A program made the translations under genes and the position numbers. Shown here piece after piece: positions 8,305 to 15,090 of a stretch of 34,819 nt of DNA. Location of the stretch: NCBI GenBank assembly GCA_046756405.1, contig JBHHWH010000019.1, forward strand, positions 1 to 34,819, read 5' to 3'. Each line of letters starts with the position of its first letter. The first letter of the stretch is position 1. The notes beneath the pieces were generated by a model that was given only the letters and a program-made list of their open reading frames with translations, did not search any database and was not told the origin of the DNA. The stretch comes from JBHHWH01 sp046756405 (GTDB lineage: Bacteria; Actinomycetota; Acidimicrobiia; Spongiisociales; ZC4RG35).

Positions 8305-9327
8305 GTGAACGAGATCCGACTCACCCAGTACAGCCACGGCTCCGGCTGAGCCTGCAAGCTCGGCCCCGCCGAGCTGGCTCAGGTCCTGAGTCCTGTCAGA
8401 AGTCATCCGGCTGCGATCCATCGTGACCTTCTCGTCGGGATGGGTTCCGGCGACGACGCCGGCGTTTACTCGCTGGGAGACGGACGCGCCCTCGTCCAGA
8501 CCGTGGACATATTCACTCCTGTCGTCGACTCGCCCCGCGATTGGGGGCGTATCGCCGCCGCCAACGCTCTCAGCGACATCTACGCCATGGGCGCCGACCC
8601 CCTCACTGCCCTCCAGTATCTGGCCTGGCCTCGGGACAAGATCGGCTTTGAGATCGCCTCTGCGGTGATAGGCGCCGGGATGGATGTCATGGCTGAAGCG
8701 GGGTGCACCGTTGTGGGCGGACACTCGATTGACAGCCCCGAGCCCACCTACGGGTTCGCGGTGACCGGCTTGGTGGCCAAGGACAGGCTGGTGACCAACT
8801 CGGGGGCGCTGCCGGGCGATGTTCTCGTGCTTACCAAGCCTCTCGGCCTAGGGATCATCACCACAGCATTGAAGAAGGGTATTTGTCCTGAAGAGGTGGC
8901 GGCGGAGGCGGTGCGCGTCATGAGCTCCCTAAACGCCCAGGCAGGTGGCGCCTTGATCCTTCACGGTGCCGATGCTGCGACCGACGTGACCGGCTTCGGG
9001 TTCCTCGGCCATTTGCGGGAGTTGTGCCAGGAATCAGGGGTGGGAGCCGAGGTCTTCTTCGACCAGGTACCGGTGATCGAAGGTGCCCGGGAACTCCTGG
9101 ATGAGGGCGCCTGGGCGGGGGGATCGGCGCGGAACCTCGCCTCCCTTCGTGATGAGCTGTCCACCGAGCGGGACGAAGCCGATATCAGGCTTCTCGCCGA
9201 CGCCCAGACCTCCGGAGGGCTGCTCGTGGCTTTGCCTTCGGAGATGGTCGACGGCTATCTCCGGGACGTTGAGGGTGCAGTAGTCGTGGGCGCGGTCACC
9301 GCCGACGAGGGCCTACGAGTGGTCTAA
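8305..9327 (+). CDS. selD: Selenide, water dikinase (SelD), itself a selenoprotein with in-frame UGA
   Basis: SelD makes selenophosphate from selenide and ATP, the selenium donor for selenocysteine and selenouridine. Read from GTG 8305, the N-terminus is VNEIRLTQYSHGSG, then TGA (8347-8349), then ACKLGPAEL. The family has Cys or Sec at exactly this position (Cys17 of the E. coli enzyme, in GCGCK), followed by the conserved Lys, here Lys18. The rest is canonical: MGSGDDAGVYSLGDGRALVQTVD, the AANALSDIYAMGADP loop, VGGHSID, TKPLGLGIITTALKKG, ATDVTGFGFLGHL and ADAQTSGGLL. With Sec at residue 15 the length is 340, normal for SelD. The gene is divergent from greA and looks leaderless. A caller treating TGA as stop would start at 8440 and lose 45 residues, including the catalytic loop. 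selA, selB and selC are not in this window. Confidence 0.93.
8347..8393 (+). promoter_or_regulatory. Candidate bacterial SECIS element in selD
   Basis: Two alternative foldings are visible. In the first, TGAGCC (8347-8352, containing the Sec codon) pairs with GGCTCA (8376-8381) around an 8-bp hairpin, AGCTCGGC/GCCGAGCT (8357-8364 and 8368-8375, loop CCC). In the second, CTCAG/CTGAG (8378-8382 and 8386-8390, loop GTC) is extended by GG/CC across a bulged U at 8391. The second loop region reads CAGGUC, as in the E. coli fdhF SECIS, and lies about 33 nt after the UGA. SelB recognition is inferred, not shown. Confidence 0.55.
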
Positions 9328-9330
9328 CTT
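9325..9330 (+). promoter_or_regulatory. Leaderless -10 box for the ferredoxin-like gene
   Basis: TAACTT, whose first three bases are the selD stop codon, then 7 nt (GGTCGCG), then GTG 9338. The gene may thus have its own promoter within the selD operon. Confidence 0.5.
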
Positions 9331-9337
9331 GGTCGCG

Positions 9338-9763
9338 GTGAATCCAGGCGAACGACTAGAAGCTATAGCCGAAGCGTTGTCGATCCCACGGGTGGAAAGG
9401 CACATATTCCTTTGCGCCGACCAGTCAAATCCCCGCTGTGCCCCCAGGGAGGCGACCAACGAGCTGTGGCGCCACCTCAAGAAACGGCTGAAGGAGCTAA
9501 ACCTGGCCTCGGCGCCACCCCACTGGCAGGGTGATCTGCATCACGATCCTGAGCCGTCCCCACCCGGACAGGGGCGAGTGCTTCGCTCCAAGGTGGATTG
9601 TCTGCGGATCTGCGAGCAGGGCTGTATCGCGGTGGTGTATCCCGAGGGCACGTGGTATGCGCGGCTCGACATCGACAAACTCGATCGGATCATCGACGAA
9701 CACCTCATCGGAGGTGAACCGGTGGAAGAACTCATCTTCTCGGTAGGAGGACTGGGGAGGTGA
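9338..9763 (+). CDS. Thioredoxin-fold (2Fe-2S) ferredoxin-like protein
   Basis: The protein of about 141 residues has the four-cysteine pattern of thioredoxin-like [2Fe-2S] ferredoxins (COG3411 type). The first pair is in HIFLCADQSNPRCAPREA and the second in VDCLRICEQGCIAVVYPEGTWY, followed by a C-terminal stretch resembling complex I NuoE-type domains (RIIDEHLIGGEPVEELIF). There is one extra Cys in the second cluster. It probably carries electrons in the cytoplasm; the partner is unknown. TTG 9329 is also possible, but GTG 9338 has the 7-nt -10 box. The gene follows selD by 10 bases and overlaps the next gene as GTGA. Confidence 0.8.
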   Translation: MNPGERLEAIAEALSIPRVERHIFLCADQSNPRCAPREATNELWRHLKKRLKELNLASAPPHWQGDLHHDPEPSPPGQGRVLRSKVDCLRICEQGCIAVVYPEGTWYARLDIDKLDRIIDEHLIGGEPVEELIFSVGGLGR

Positions 9764-10659
9764 GACAGGGGCTCCGTAGGGTGCTCGGCGCCCTCCTGGT
9801 GTGGCGTCTTTTCGGCCCCACCCCCTGGCCACGGTTCCAACCTCCCCAGGAGAATCCATGGCGGCTGGCGGGCCGGACCGTCTTCGTGGGGGACGAGGAG
9901 TTCCTGGTCCGCGAGGCGGGACCCGAGGATGGAGATCCGGTACTCTTGATCCACGGCCTAGGTGGTTCCTCCCTCGTGGAGTGGTACCGGGTAGGCCCCA
10001 AGCTGGCCGCCTCGCGACGGGTGATCCTCATCGACCACCGCAACCACGGTCTGGCTCCCCTCCACTTCGAGCGCTACGAAGTCGAGGATGTGGCCGACGA
10101 CTACGCCGCTGTCCTGGATCGCATTGGTATCGGCGCAGTTTCAGTGGTGGGCTTTTCGATGGGTGGCGCCATAGCCCAGGCCCTGGCCTACCGGCACCGG
10201 GGGCGGGTGAAAAGCCTGGCGCTCATCGGCACGATGGCCTTCCACCCGCCAGGACATCGTTGGTTCCGCCGGATAGGAGCCATCCTCACCCGGGCCTGGG
10301 AGCGGGTGATGGGTGTGGGGGCTGCCGCGGTGCGCTCCGGCTACCTGGTTGCCACCGGTGCCGTCGAACGTAGACACGCCCGCTTCCTCTGGTATGAGAC
10401 CCACCGTCGCAATCTGGAAGCTGGGGCCCAATCGACCCTGGCGCTTCTGCGGTTCGATTCTCGACCCTGGATCGGGAGGCTGGGCCTCCCTGTCCTGGTG
10501 ATGGTCCCCACCGGGGATCAACTCGTCCCTCCGTCGTGGCAGTACGAACTGGCCGGGCTGATTCCCGGTGTTCGAACGGTGGAGATCGAGGGGGCGCGTC
10601 ATGAAGTGGTCTGGACCCACCCGGAACGGATAGTCGAGGAGCTGGAAAACTTCTTCTAG
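9760..10659 (+). CDS. Alpha/beta hydrolase
   Basis: This 299-residue alpha/beta-fold hydrolase has an oxyanion loop (LLIHGLGGSSLVEWY) near residue 63 and the nucleophile elbow GFSMGG with Ser133. Asp253 (TGDQLVP) and His281 (ARHEVVW) complete the triad. The N-terminal 45 residues are basic and aromatic (RRVLGALLVWRLFGPTPWPRF) and may associate with the membrane. The substrate cannot be predicted. The GTG start overlaps the ferredoxin stop as GTGA and has GGGGAGG just upstream. The 3' end overlaps the convergent penicillin-acylase gene by 4 bases. Confidence 0.85.
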   Translation: MRQGLRRVLGALLVWRLFGPTPWPRFQPPQENPWRLAGRTVFVGDEEFLVREAGPEDGDPVLLIHGLGGSSLVEWYRVGPKLAASRRVILIDHRNHGLAPLHFERYEVEDVADDYAAVLDRIGIGAVSVVGFSMGGAIAQALAYRHRGRVKSLALIGTMAFHPPGHRWFRRIGAILTRAWERVMGVGAAAVRSGYLVATGAVERRHARFLWYETHRRNLEAGAQSTLALLRFDSRPWIGRLGLPVLVMVPTGDQLVPPSWQYELAGLIPGVRTVEIEGARHEVVWTHPERIVEELENFF

Positions 10660-13172
10660 CCGTCTGCCGGGACCATGACGAGGGTCGAGGCGGCCTCTCG
10701 CATCACCTGGTCTCGTTCCCAAAGCATCGGGAGTGAGCTTCCGTCGGTCCAGGACGCGATCATGTCGTCGTAGTGCTCGGCGAAGGCGTGGCCCGACTGC
10801 CCGGTGGTGTGGATGAAGGTGGATCGTGCCAGGTCGGCGAGGTCTATGACCATGCGCATCGAGGGAAGCCAGGTCACCTCATAGCCCTTGTCGAAGTCCC
10901 ACCCGATGGCGTTGACTACCGAGGTGGACCCGCTGACCCGGGGCGGAGCAGCGCGGTTGAAGAGCAGCTCTATGGGAGCGATGCCAGACTTGCCCAGGGT
11001 CTGGTTTCGGAACGTGGCAGTGTGGAGCCCTCCCCAGGTCCACTCGTTCGGGTTCTCACCCAGCAGTGCTGTCAGCTCATCGAACGCTTCGATCATCGAG
11101 AGGTAGAGGATTTCATCCCGGCCCTCCACGAGGGGCGTGGTGATGTCGTCCCACCACGGGTCGTCGGGGTCTTCCAGGAGAAGTCTGACCACCTCGAACC
11201 ACCGGCTCCCACCTCCTCGCGTCGGTCGCTTGTCCTCGGGTAGCTCATCCCAAAAGGTGTTGGCGAGCAGGTGGCGCCAGGTGGCCTGGTAGACCGCAGC
11301 TCCCACCGACTCGGCCCTGACCTGATAAGCGCGACTCCCCTCAGACCATGCTCTCAGCCATGACTGGATCTCTTCGACCTTGGCGCTACCCCCGGGGGCG
11401 ATGTCCAGTAGCCGTGGAACCACGTTGGGAGCGCCGCCGTCCCGGGCATCGAGCTGGATCTCCTGCATCGACTCCACGGTGTGGGACCGGCTCTCCGCCA
11501 ATAGATCCTCGATGCGGTCGGCTCGATACCCGTAGGCCCCTTCGATCCCGATGAAAGGAGAGCTGCCCGGAGGCAGGACGATCTGGTTGGCGGTCTCAAT
11601 GAACCCCCGGGGCGGGTTGAGCATGAACGGAAGCCGATCAGGCGTCAAGACTCCGACCCAGTCGTAGTCCGAGGTCCACCCCGGGACCGGATACCGGCCA
11701 TCGCCCTGTTTGCGGATCGGGATCTCACCGGTCGGGTGGTAGGCGATATTCCCCTCCACGTCGGCATAGACGACGTTCTGGGCGGCGATGTCCCATTTGG
11801 CTATAGCCGCGGCGAACTCATCGTGGTTGGCGGCGGTGTTCATGCCGAGGATCGCCTCTACGAGGGTGGAGGGATCTAGGGTCTGCCAGGCGAGGGTCAC
11901 GACGTAGTTCTCCGGCAGCTCGACGGCGGCGGAACCGTCCAGTTCTCCCTCGGCGAGGAACGTTCCCGAAATCACCGGGCCGTGTCGGGTAGAGCGTACC
12001 GCGAAGGTGACTGGATCACCGCCCGCCACCCGGAGCACCTCGGTGCGGGTCTGGAAATCGACCCACTCACCGTCGATCTCGTACTGATTGGGGTTGTCGG
12101 GGTTGACCCGTTCGATGTAAAGATCCTGGGTGTCGACGGCTTGGCTGGTAACGCCCCAGGCGATCCGATCGTTGTGGCCGATGATGACCCCCGGAGTCCC
12201 CGCGAAGCTGAAGCCGGCTAGCTGATAAGGGCAGTCCGGACTGTCGCCCACACAATGGAGGCCGTTGGCGAACCAGATCGACGGCATCTGGATAGCCAGG
12301 TGCGGATCGTTGGCGAGCAGGGGAGCACCGGACTGGGTGCGGGAGCCGTCTACCACCCAATTGTTAGAGCCAATTCCCTCGAATCCTCCTCCGGTGAGGG
12401 CCCACACCGCCTCCGCCCCTTGCTTTGCCGCCAGCAGGGCAGGGAACGCTTCTTTGGGAAGGGAGGAGGCCTCGATGGTGGGCGCCGACCTTGCTCCCGC
12501 GGGGATGATCACAGGGTGGTCGCCGGGATAGGGCGGGTAGAGCTGTTCGACACGTTCTATGGGAAGGTCGGCGGCGAGGAGCGCCCGGGTGATCTCGGCC
12601 CGCATGTTCCCGCTCAGGTCCCAGGACATCACCTTGGCCCAGGTGAGAGTGTCGACGGGGTCCCAGGGCTCGATCTCATAGGAGGGGTTTTGAAGTGCCA
12701 GGACCGTGTATTCGAGACTCACCGCCGTCTTCCCCCGCCCGGCCAGGTAGGCGTTGACGCCGTCGGCGTATGCCTCGAGGACAGCCCGGGCTTCGGGGTC
12801 CATTGTGGCGAGTTCCTCTTCGGCCAGGGCGGTGAAGCCGAGGGAGCGGAGGAACTTGTCGGCGTCGATCTGGCTAGATCCGAACATCTCAGAGAGGCGG
12901 CCCTGCCCTATGTGGCGCCAGAAGTCCATCTGCCAGAGGCGCTCCTGGGCATGGGTATAACCCTGGGCGAAGAAGAGGTCGCGGGCGTTGGTGGCGTAGA
13001 TATGGGGGATTCCCCACCGGTCGCGTACGACCTCGACCCGGTCCTGTAGACCGGCAAGCGACAGCTCGCCATCGGTCTGCGGAAAGGGCCGACGGATCAG
13101 AAACAGGCCGGCTCCGCCGAGGACGAGAGCCAGTAGCAGAAGGAGGGTGATGAGACGCCTGAGCCCGCGCAT
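10656..13172 (-). CDS. Penicillin acylase family (Ntn) hydrolase
   Basis: This 838-residue secreted or membrane-tethered precursor belongs to the Ntn-hydrolase penicillin amidase family, which cleaves acyl amides (beta-lactam side chains, acyl-homoserine lactones and others). The N-terminal hydrophobic segment (residues 6-27) is a signal peptide or anchor. The alpha chain starts with VEVVRDRWGIPHIYATNARDLFFAQGY and QERLWQMDFWRHIGQGRL. Autocatalytic cleavage would occur before Ser269 in GIGSNNWVV, making Ser269 the nucleophile. Downstream are ANDPHLAIQMPSIWF, the HNDRIAWGVT region and Asn-containing beta-chain motifs. Substrate specificity is unknown. It stands alone between two plus-strand transcription units. 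Confidence 0.92.
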   Translation of the reverse strand: MRGLRRLITLLLLLALVLGGAGLFLIRRPFPQTDGELSLAGLQDRVEVVRDRWGIPHIYATNARDLFFAQGYTHAQERLWQMDFWRHIGQGRLSEMFGSSQIDADKFLRSLGFTALAEEELATMDPEARAVLEAYADGVNAYLAGRGKTAVSLEYTVLALQNPSYEIEPWDPVDTLTWAKVMSWDLSGNMRAEITRALLAADLPIERVEQLYPPYPGDHPVIIPAGARSAPTIEASSLPKEAFPALLAAKQGAEAVWALTGGGFEGIGSNNWVVDGSRTQSGAPLLANDPHLAIQMPSIWFANGLHCVGDSPDCPYQLAGFSFAGTPGVIIGHNDRIAWGVTSQAVDTQDLYIERVNPDNPNQYEIDGEWVDFQTRTEVLRVAGGDPVTFAVRSTRHGPVISGTFLAEGELDGSAAVELPENYVVTLAWQTLDPSTLVEAILGMNTAANHDEFAAAIAKWDIAAQNVVYADVEGNIAYHPTGEIPIRKQGDGRYPVPGWTSDYDWVGVLTPDRLPFMLNPPRGFIETANQIVLPPGSSPFIGIEGAYGYRADRIEDLLAESRSHTVESMQEIQLDARDGGAPNVVPRLLDIAPGGSAKVEEIQSWLRAWSEGSRAYQVRAESVGAAVYQATWRHLLANTFWDELPEDKRPTRGGGSRWFEVVRLLLEDPDDPWWDDITTPLVEGRDEILYLSMIEAFDELTALLGENPNEWTWGGLHTATFRNQTLGKSGIAPIELLFNRAAPPRVSGSTSVVNAIGWDFDKGYEVTWLPSMRMVIDLADLARSTFIHTTGQSGHAFAEHYDDMIASWTDGSSLPMLWERDQVMREAASTLVMVPADG

Positions 13173-13180
13173 GGGGGCAG

Positions 13181-13186
13181 AGACTA
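13181..13186 (-). promoter_or_regulatory. Possible -10 box for the penicillin-acylase gene
   Basis: TAGTCT on the minus strand with an 8-nt spacer to ATG 13172. It fits the leaderless pattern of the window with one extra base. No Shine-Dalgarno sequence precedes the start. Confidence 0.4.
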
Positions 13187-13240
13187 GGTGGTGAAACCGC
13201 GCCCGATGTCGGGTCGATTCTGAATGCCCCGATGATCACA

Positions 13241-13246
13241 TATGAT
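13241..13246 (+). promoter_or_regulatory. Probable -10 box for the ctaB/cox operon
   Basis: TATGAT matches TATAAT at five of six positions. A weak -35 (TTCTGA, 13218-13223) lies 17 nt upstream. Transcription would start near 13253, giving a leader of about 90 nt before ctaB, unusually long for this window. Confidence 0.4.
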
Positions 13247-13258
13247 CCATACGCATCA

Positions 13259-13336
13259 CACGGGAGGTTGACCCGTGCTATACCTCCTACGAGTTTCGAC
13301 GACTTGTCGAAACTCCGATCGAGGTGATCGAGGAGG
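13259..13336 (+). promoter_or_regulatory. Structured ctaB leader with a possible ribosome-site switch
   Basis: The leader holds hairpin CACGGG/CCCGTG (13259-13264 and 13272-13277) and a perfect 10-bp hairpin (13291-13315). The segment CCTCCT (13283-13288) can pair with the ctaB Shine-Dalgarno AGGAGG (13331-13336), closing over the 10-bp hairpin. Alternatively ACCTCC (13282-13287) pairs with GGAGGT (13263-13268) and frees the ribosome site. The pairings are visible in the sequence; a regulatory role and any ligand are inferred. Confidence 0.4.
13291..13315 (+). repeat. Perfect 10-bp inverted repeat upstream of ctaB
   Basis: GAGTTTCGAC, 5-nt spacer GACTT, GTCGAAACTC. It could be a DNA operator or an RNA hairpin. 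It is not a classic terminator: the stem is only half GC and no U run follows. It ends 28 bases before the ctaB start. Confidence 0.75.
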
Positions 13337-13343
13337 AGAGTCA

Positions 13344-14249
13344 ATGTCGGTGGAGTCGGTGAATGTGACCACGATCGCGCCTGCGAGAGTGCCAACGCGC
13401 TCGCGCCTCTCCGCCTACGTGGCACTCACCAAGCCCCGGATTATCGAACTGCTCCTTATCACCACCGTCCCATCGATGGTGCTGGCAAGCCAGGGCTGGC
13501 CAGGCACGCTGCTGGTCCTGGCCACTTTGCTCGGGGGGACGATGTCGGCAGCGGGAGCCAACGCTCTGAACAACTACCTCGACCGGGACATCGATGAACT
13601 GATGCGGCGGACCCGCTCCCGGCCTCTGGCACGCCATGAGGTACCACCCCGTCATGCTCTGCTCATAGGCGTATCCCTGGGCGTGGTGGGATTCATCTGG
13701 CTCTGGGCTACCACCAATCTGGCTGCCGCTGCCCTGTCCACCGCTGCTCTTCTCTTCTACGTGTTCGTCTACACGATTGCCTTGAAGCGGAGGACACCGC
13801 TCAACATCGTGATCGGTGGAGCAGCGGGCGCTGCGCCGATCCTGGTCGGCTGGGCCGCGGTGACCGGTGGGCTGGAGCCCGCCGCCTGGGCTCTGTTTGC
13901 CGTCGTCTTCTACTGGACCCCACCCCACTTTTGGGCGCTGGCCCTCCGCTACCGGGATGACTATGCCACTGCAGGGGTCCCGATGCTTCCCGTTGTGGCC
14001 GGCGTCGAGGCGACCACCCGGAGGATGCTCCTCTATTCGAGCCTTGTGGTGTTCGTGTCCCTGACCCTCGTCCCTCTGGGAGGTCTCGGCTGGGTCTACC
14101 TGCTGGCCGCCCTTACCCTGGGTGGATGGTTCCTGTGGGGCACTTGGCGTGTCTACCGTTCGCCCGATCAGGCAATGAGGCTGTTCATCTCCTCCAACGT
14201 CTACCTGGCGGCGCTGTTCGCCGCCGCTCTGGTCGACGTCCTCGTCTAA
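13344..14249 (+). CDS. ctaB: Protoheme IX farnesyltransferase (heme O synthase)
   Basis: CtaB attaches a farnesyl group to heme B, giving heme O, the precursor of heme A for the oxidase encoded downstream. The 301-residue UbiA-family membrane protein has VALTKPRIIELLLITTVPSM near residue 29. The prenyl-diphosphate site NYLDRDIDELMRRTRSRPL is near 77, and the second motif, with YTIALKRRTPLNIVIGGAAGA, lies about residues 150-175. FYWTPPHFWALALRYRDDYATAGVPMLPV, diagnostic for COX10/CtaB, follows, with about nine membrane helices in total. ATG 13344 has a strong AGGAGG 7 nt upstream. The gene heads the cox cluster. No ctaA (heme A synthase) is in the window. Confidence 0.96.
   Translation: MSVESVNVTTIAPARVPTRSRLSAYVALTKPRIIELLLITTVPSMVLASQGWPGTLLVLATLLGGTMSAAGANALNNYLDRDIDELMRRTRSRPLARHEVPPRHALLIGVSLGVVGFIWLWATTNLAAAALSTAALLFYVFVYTIALKRRTPLNIVIGGAAGAAPILVGWAAVTGGLEPAAWALFAVVFYWTPPHFWALALRYRDDYATAGVPMLPVVAGVEATTRRMLLYSSLVVFVSLTLVPLGGLGWVYLLAALTLGGWFLWGTWRVYRSPDQAMRLFISSNVYLAALFAAALVDVLV
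14114..14119 (+). promoter_or_regulatory. Possible internal -10 box within ctaB
   Basis: TACCCT lies 6 nt before ATG 14126, the first standard start of the downstream lipoprotein frame. It is the only hint that translation begins this far inside ctaB. Confidence 0.25.
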
Positions 14250-15073
14250 CTCGACTCACCGGCTTTCTTGGTTCCCTGGCCCTTTTGGTCGCCGCTTGTA
14301 ACGGCTCACCGGAGGTGTTCCCCCTCGTCGCTTCGACCCCCGGCACAGTCGGGGTGGGCATGCAAAGGGTGCTGATAGGTCTGATCGATCAGGACACACA
14401 GCGGTTCGTGGCCTCCTCCGACATCGAGGCTGTTGTGGTGCTCCTGGATGAGAACGGTGCCCCCCTCGGGGAATACTCCACCGAGTTCGTCTACACCGTT
14501 CCTGGGGTACGCGGGCTGTACGCTGCCTATATGGAGATCCCGGCTCCTGGGGTCTATCAGATCACCGTCACCTCCGAAGAGTTCGGCGAGACCCCTCCGG
14601 CCGGGTTGTTCGCCGTGGAGGATCCCGAAGTCATCTCGGTGGGCGACCTCGCCCCGAGATCGGAGACCCGCACATCTGACGATTTCGAGATCTCCGAGAT
14701 CTCCTCGGATCCCGATCCTGAGCCCTCCTTCTACGAGTTGTCCCTCGGCGAAGCCATAGGGGTCGGGCCGACCGTGGCGGTATTCGCCACTCCCGCCTTT
14801 TGCACTTCCCAGGCCTGCGGGCCGCTCCTTGATCTCGTTCAGGAGCTTGCGCCCCGGTTTCCAGGCGTGAACTTTGTTCACGTGGAGGTCTACGAGGACC
14901 TCACCGTCGAGTCCTTCGACGAACTGCGCCCGGTGGAGGCGACCACGGAATGGAGGCTTCCCTCAGAGCCGTGGGTGTTTGTCATCGACGGTCAGGGCGT
15001 CGTTTCCGCTGCCTTCGAAGGCTCGGCCAGCGAGCGGGAGCTGGTGGAGGCGATAAGCGCCGTTACCCGCTGA
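14126..15073 (+). CDS. Thioredoxin-fold lipoprotein of the cox cluster, start uncertain
   Basis: The frame encodes a lipoprotein signal (LTGFLGSLALLVAAC, Cys at 14294-14296). About 120 residues of beta-rich extracytoplasmic domain follow (VLIGLIDQDTQRFVASSDIEAVVVLLDENG). The thioredoxin-like C-terminal domain has a redox pair, CTSQAC (CX4C), in VAVFATPAFCTSQACGPLLDLV. Its position between ctaB and coxB suggests a role in copper delivery to, or thiol reduction of, the CuA site, like Sco or TlpA proteins (inference). The only standard starts (ATG 14126, GTG 14135, TTG 14141) lie inside ctaB and would give a basic extension of about 40 residues before the signal core. The signal core itself begins right at the ctaB stop. 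Confidence 0.75.
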   Translation: MVPVGHLACLPFARSGNEAVHLLQRLPGGAVRRRSGRRPRLTRLTGFLGSLALLVAACNGSPEVFPLVASTPGTVGVGMQRVLIGLIDQDTQRFVASSDIEAVVVLLDENGAPLGEYSTEFVYTVPGVRGLYAAYMEIPAPGVYQITVTSEEFGETPPAGLFAVEDPEVISVGDLAPRSETRTSDDFEISEISSDPDPEPSFYELSLGEAIGVGPTVAVFATPAFCTSQACGPLLDLVQELAPRFPGVNFVHVEVYEDLTVESFDELRPVEATTEWRLPSEPWVFVIDGQGVVSAAFEGSASERELVEAISAVTR

Positions 15074-15090
15074 CATAACTCCTGAGAACG

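Noticed and set aside
8440..9327. selD starting at ATG 8440
   Set aside because: It lacks the glycine-rich catalytic loop and Lys. The frame continues upstream through a TGA at the Cys/Sec position to a GTG with a leaderless -10 box.
13291..13315. The 10-bp inverted repeat as a terminator
   Set aside because: There is no U run, the GC content is only moderate, and it lies upstream of ctaB and downstream of a putative promoter.
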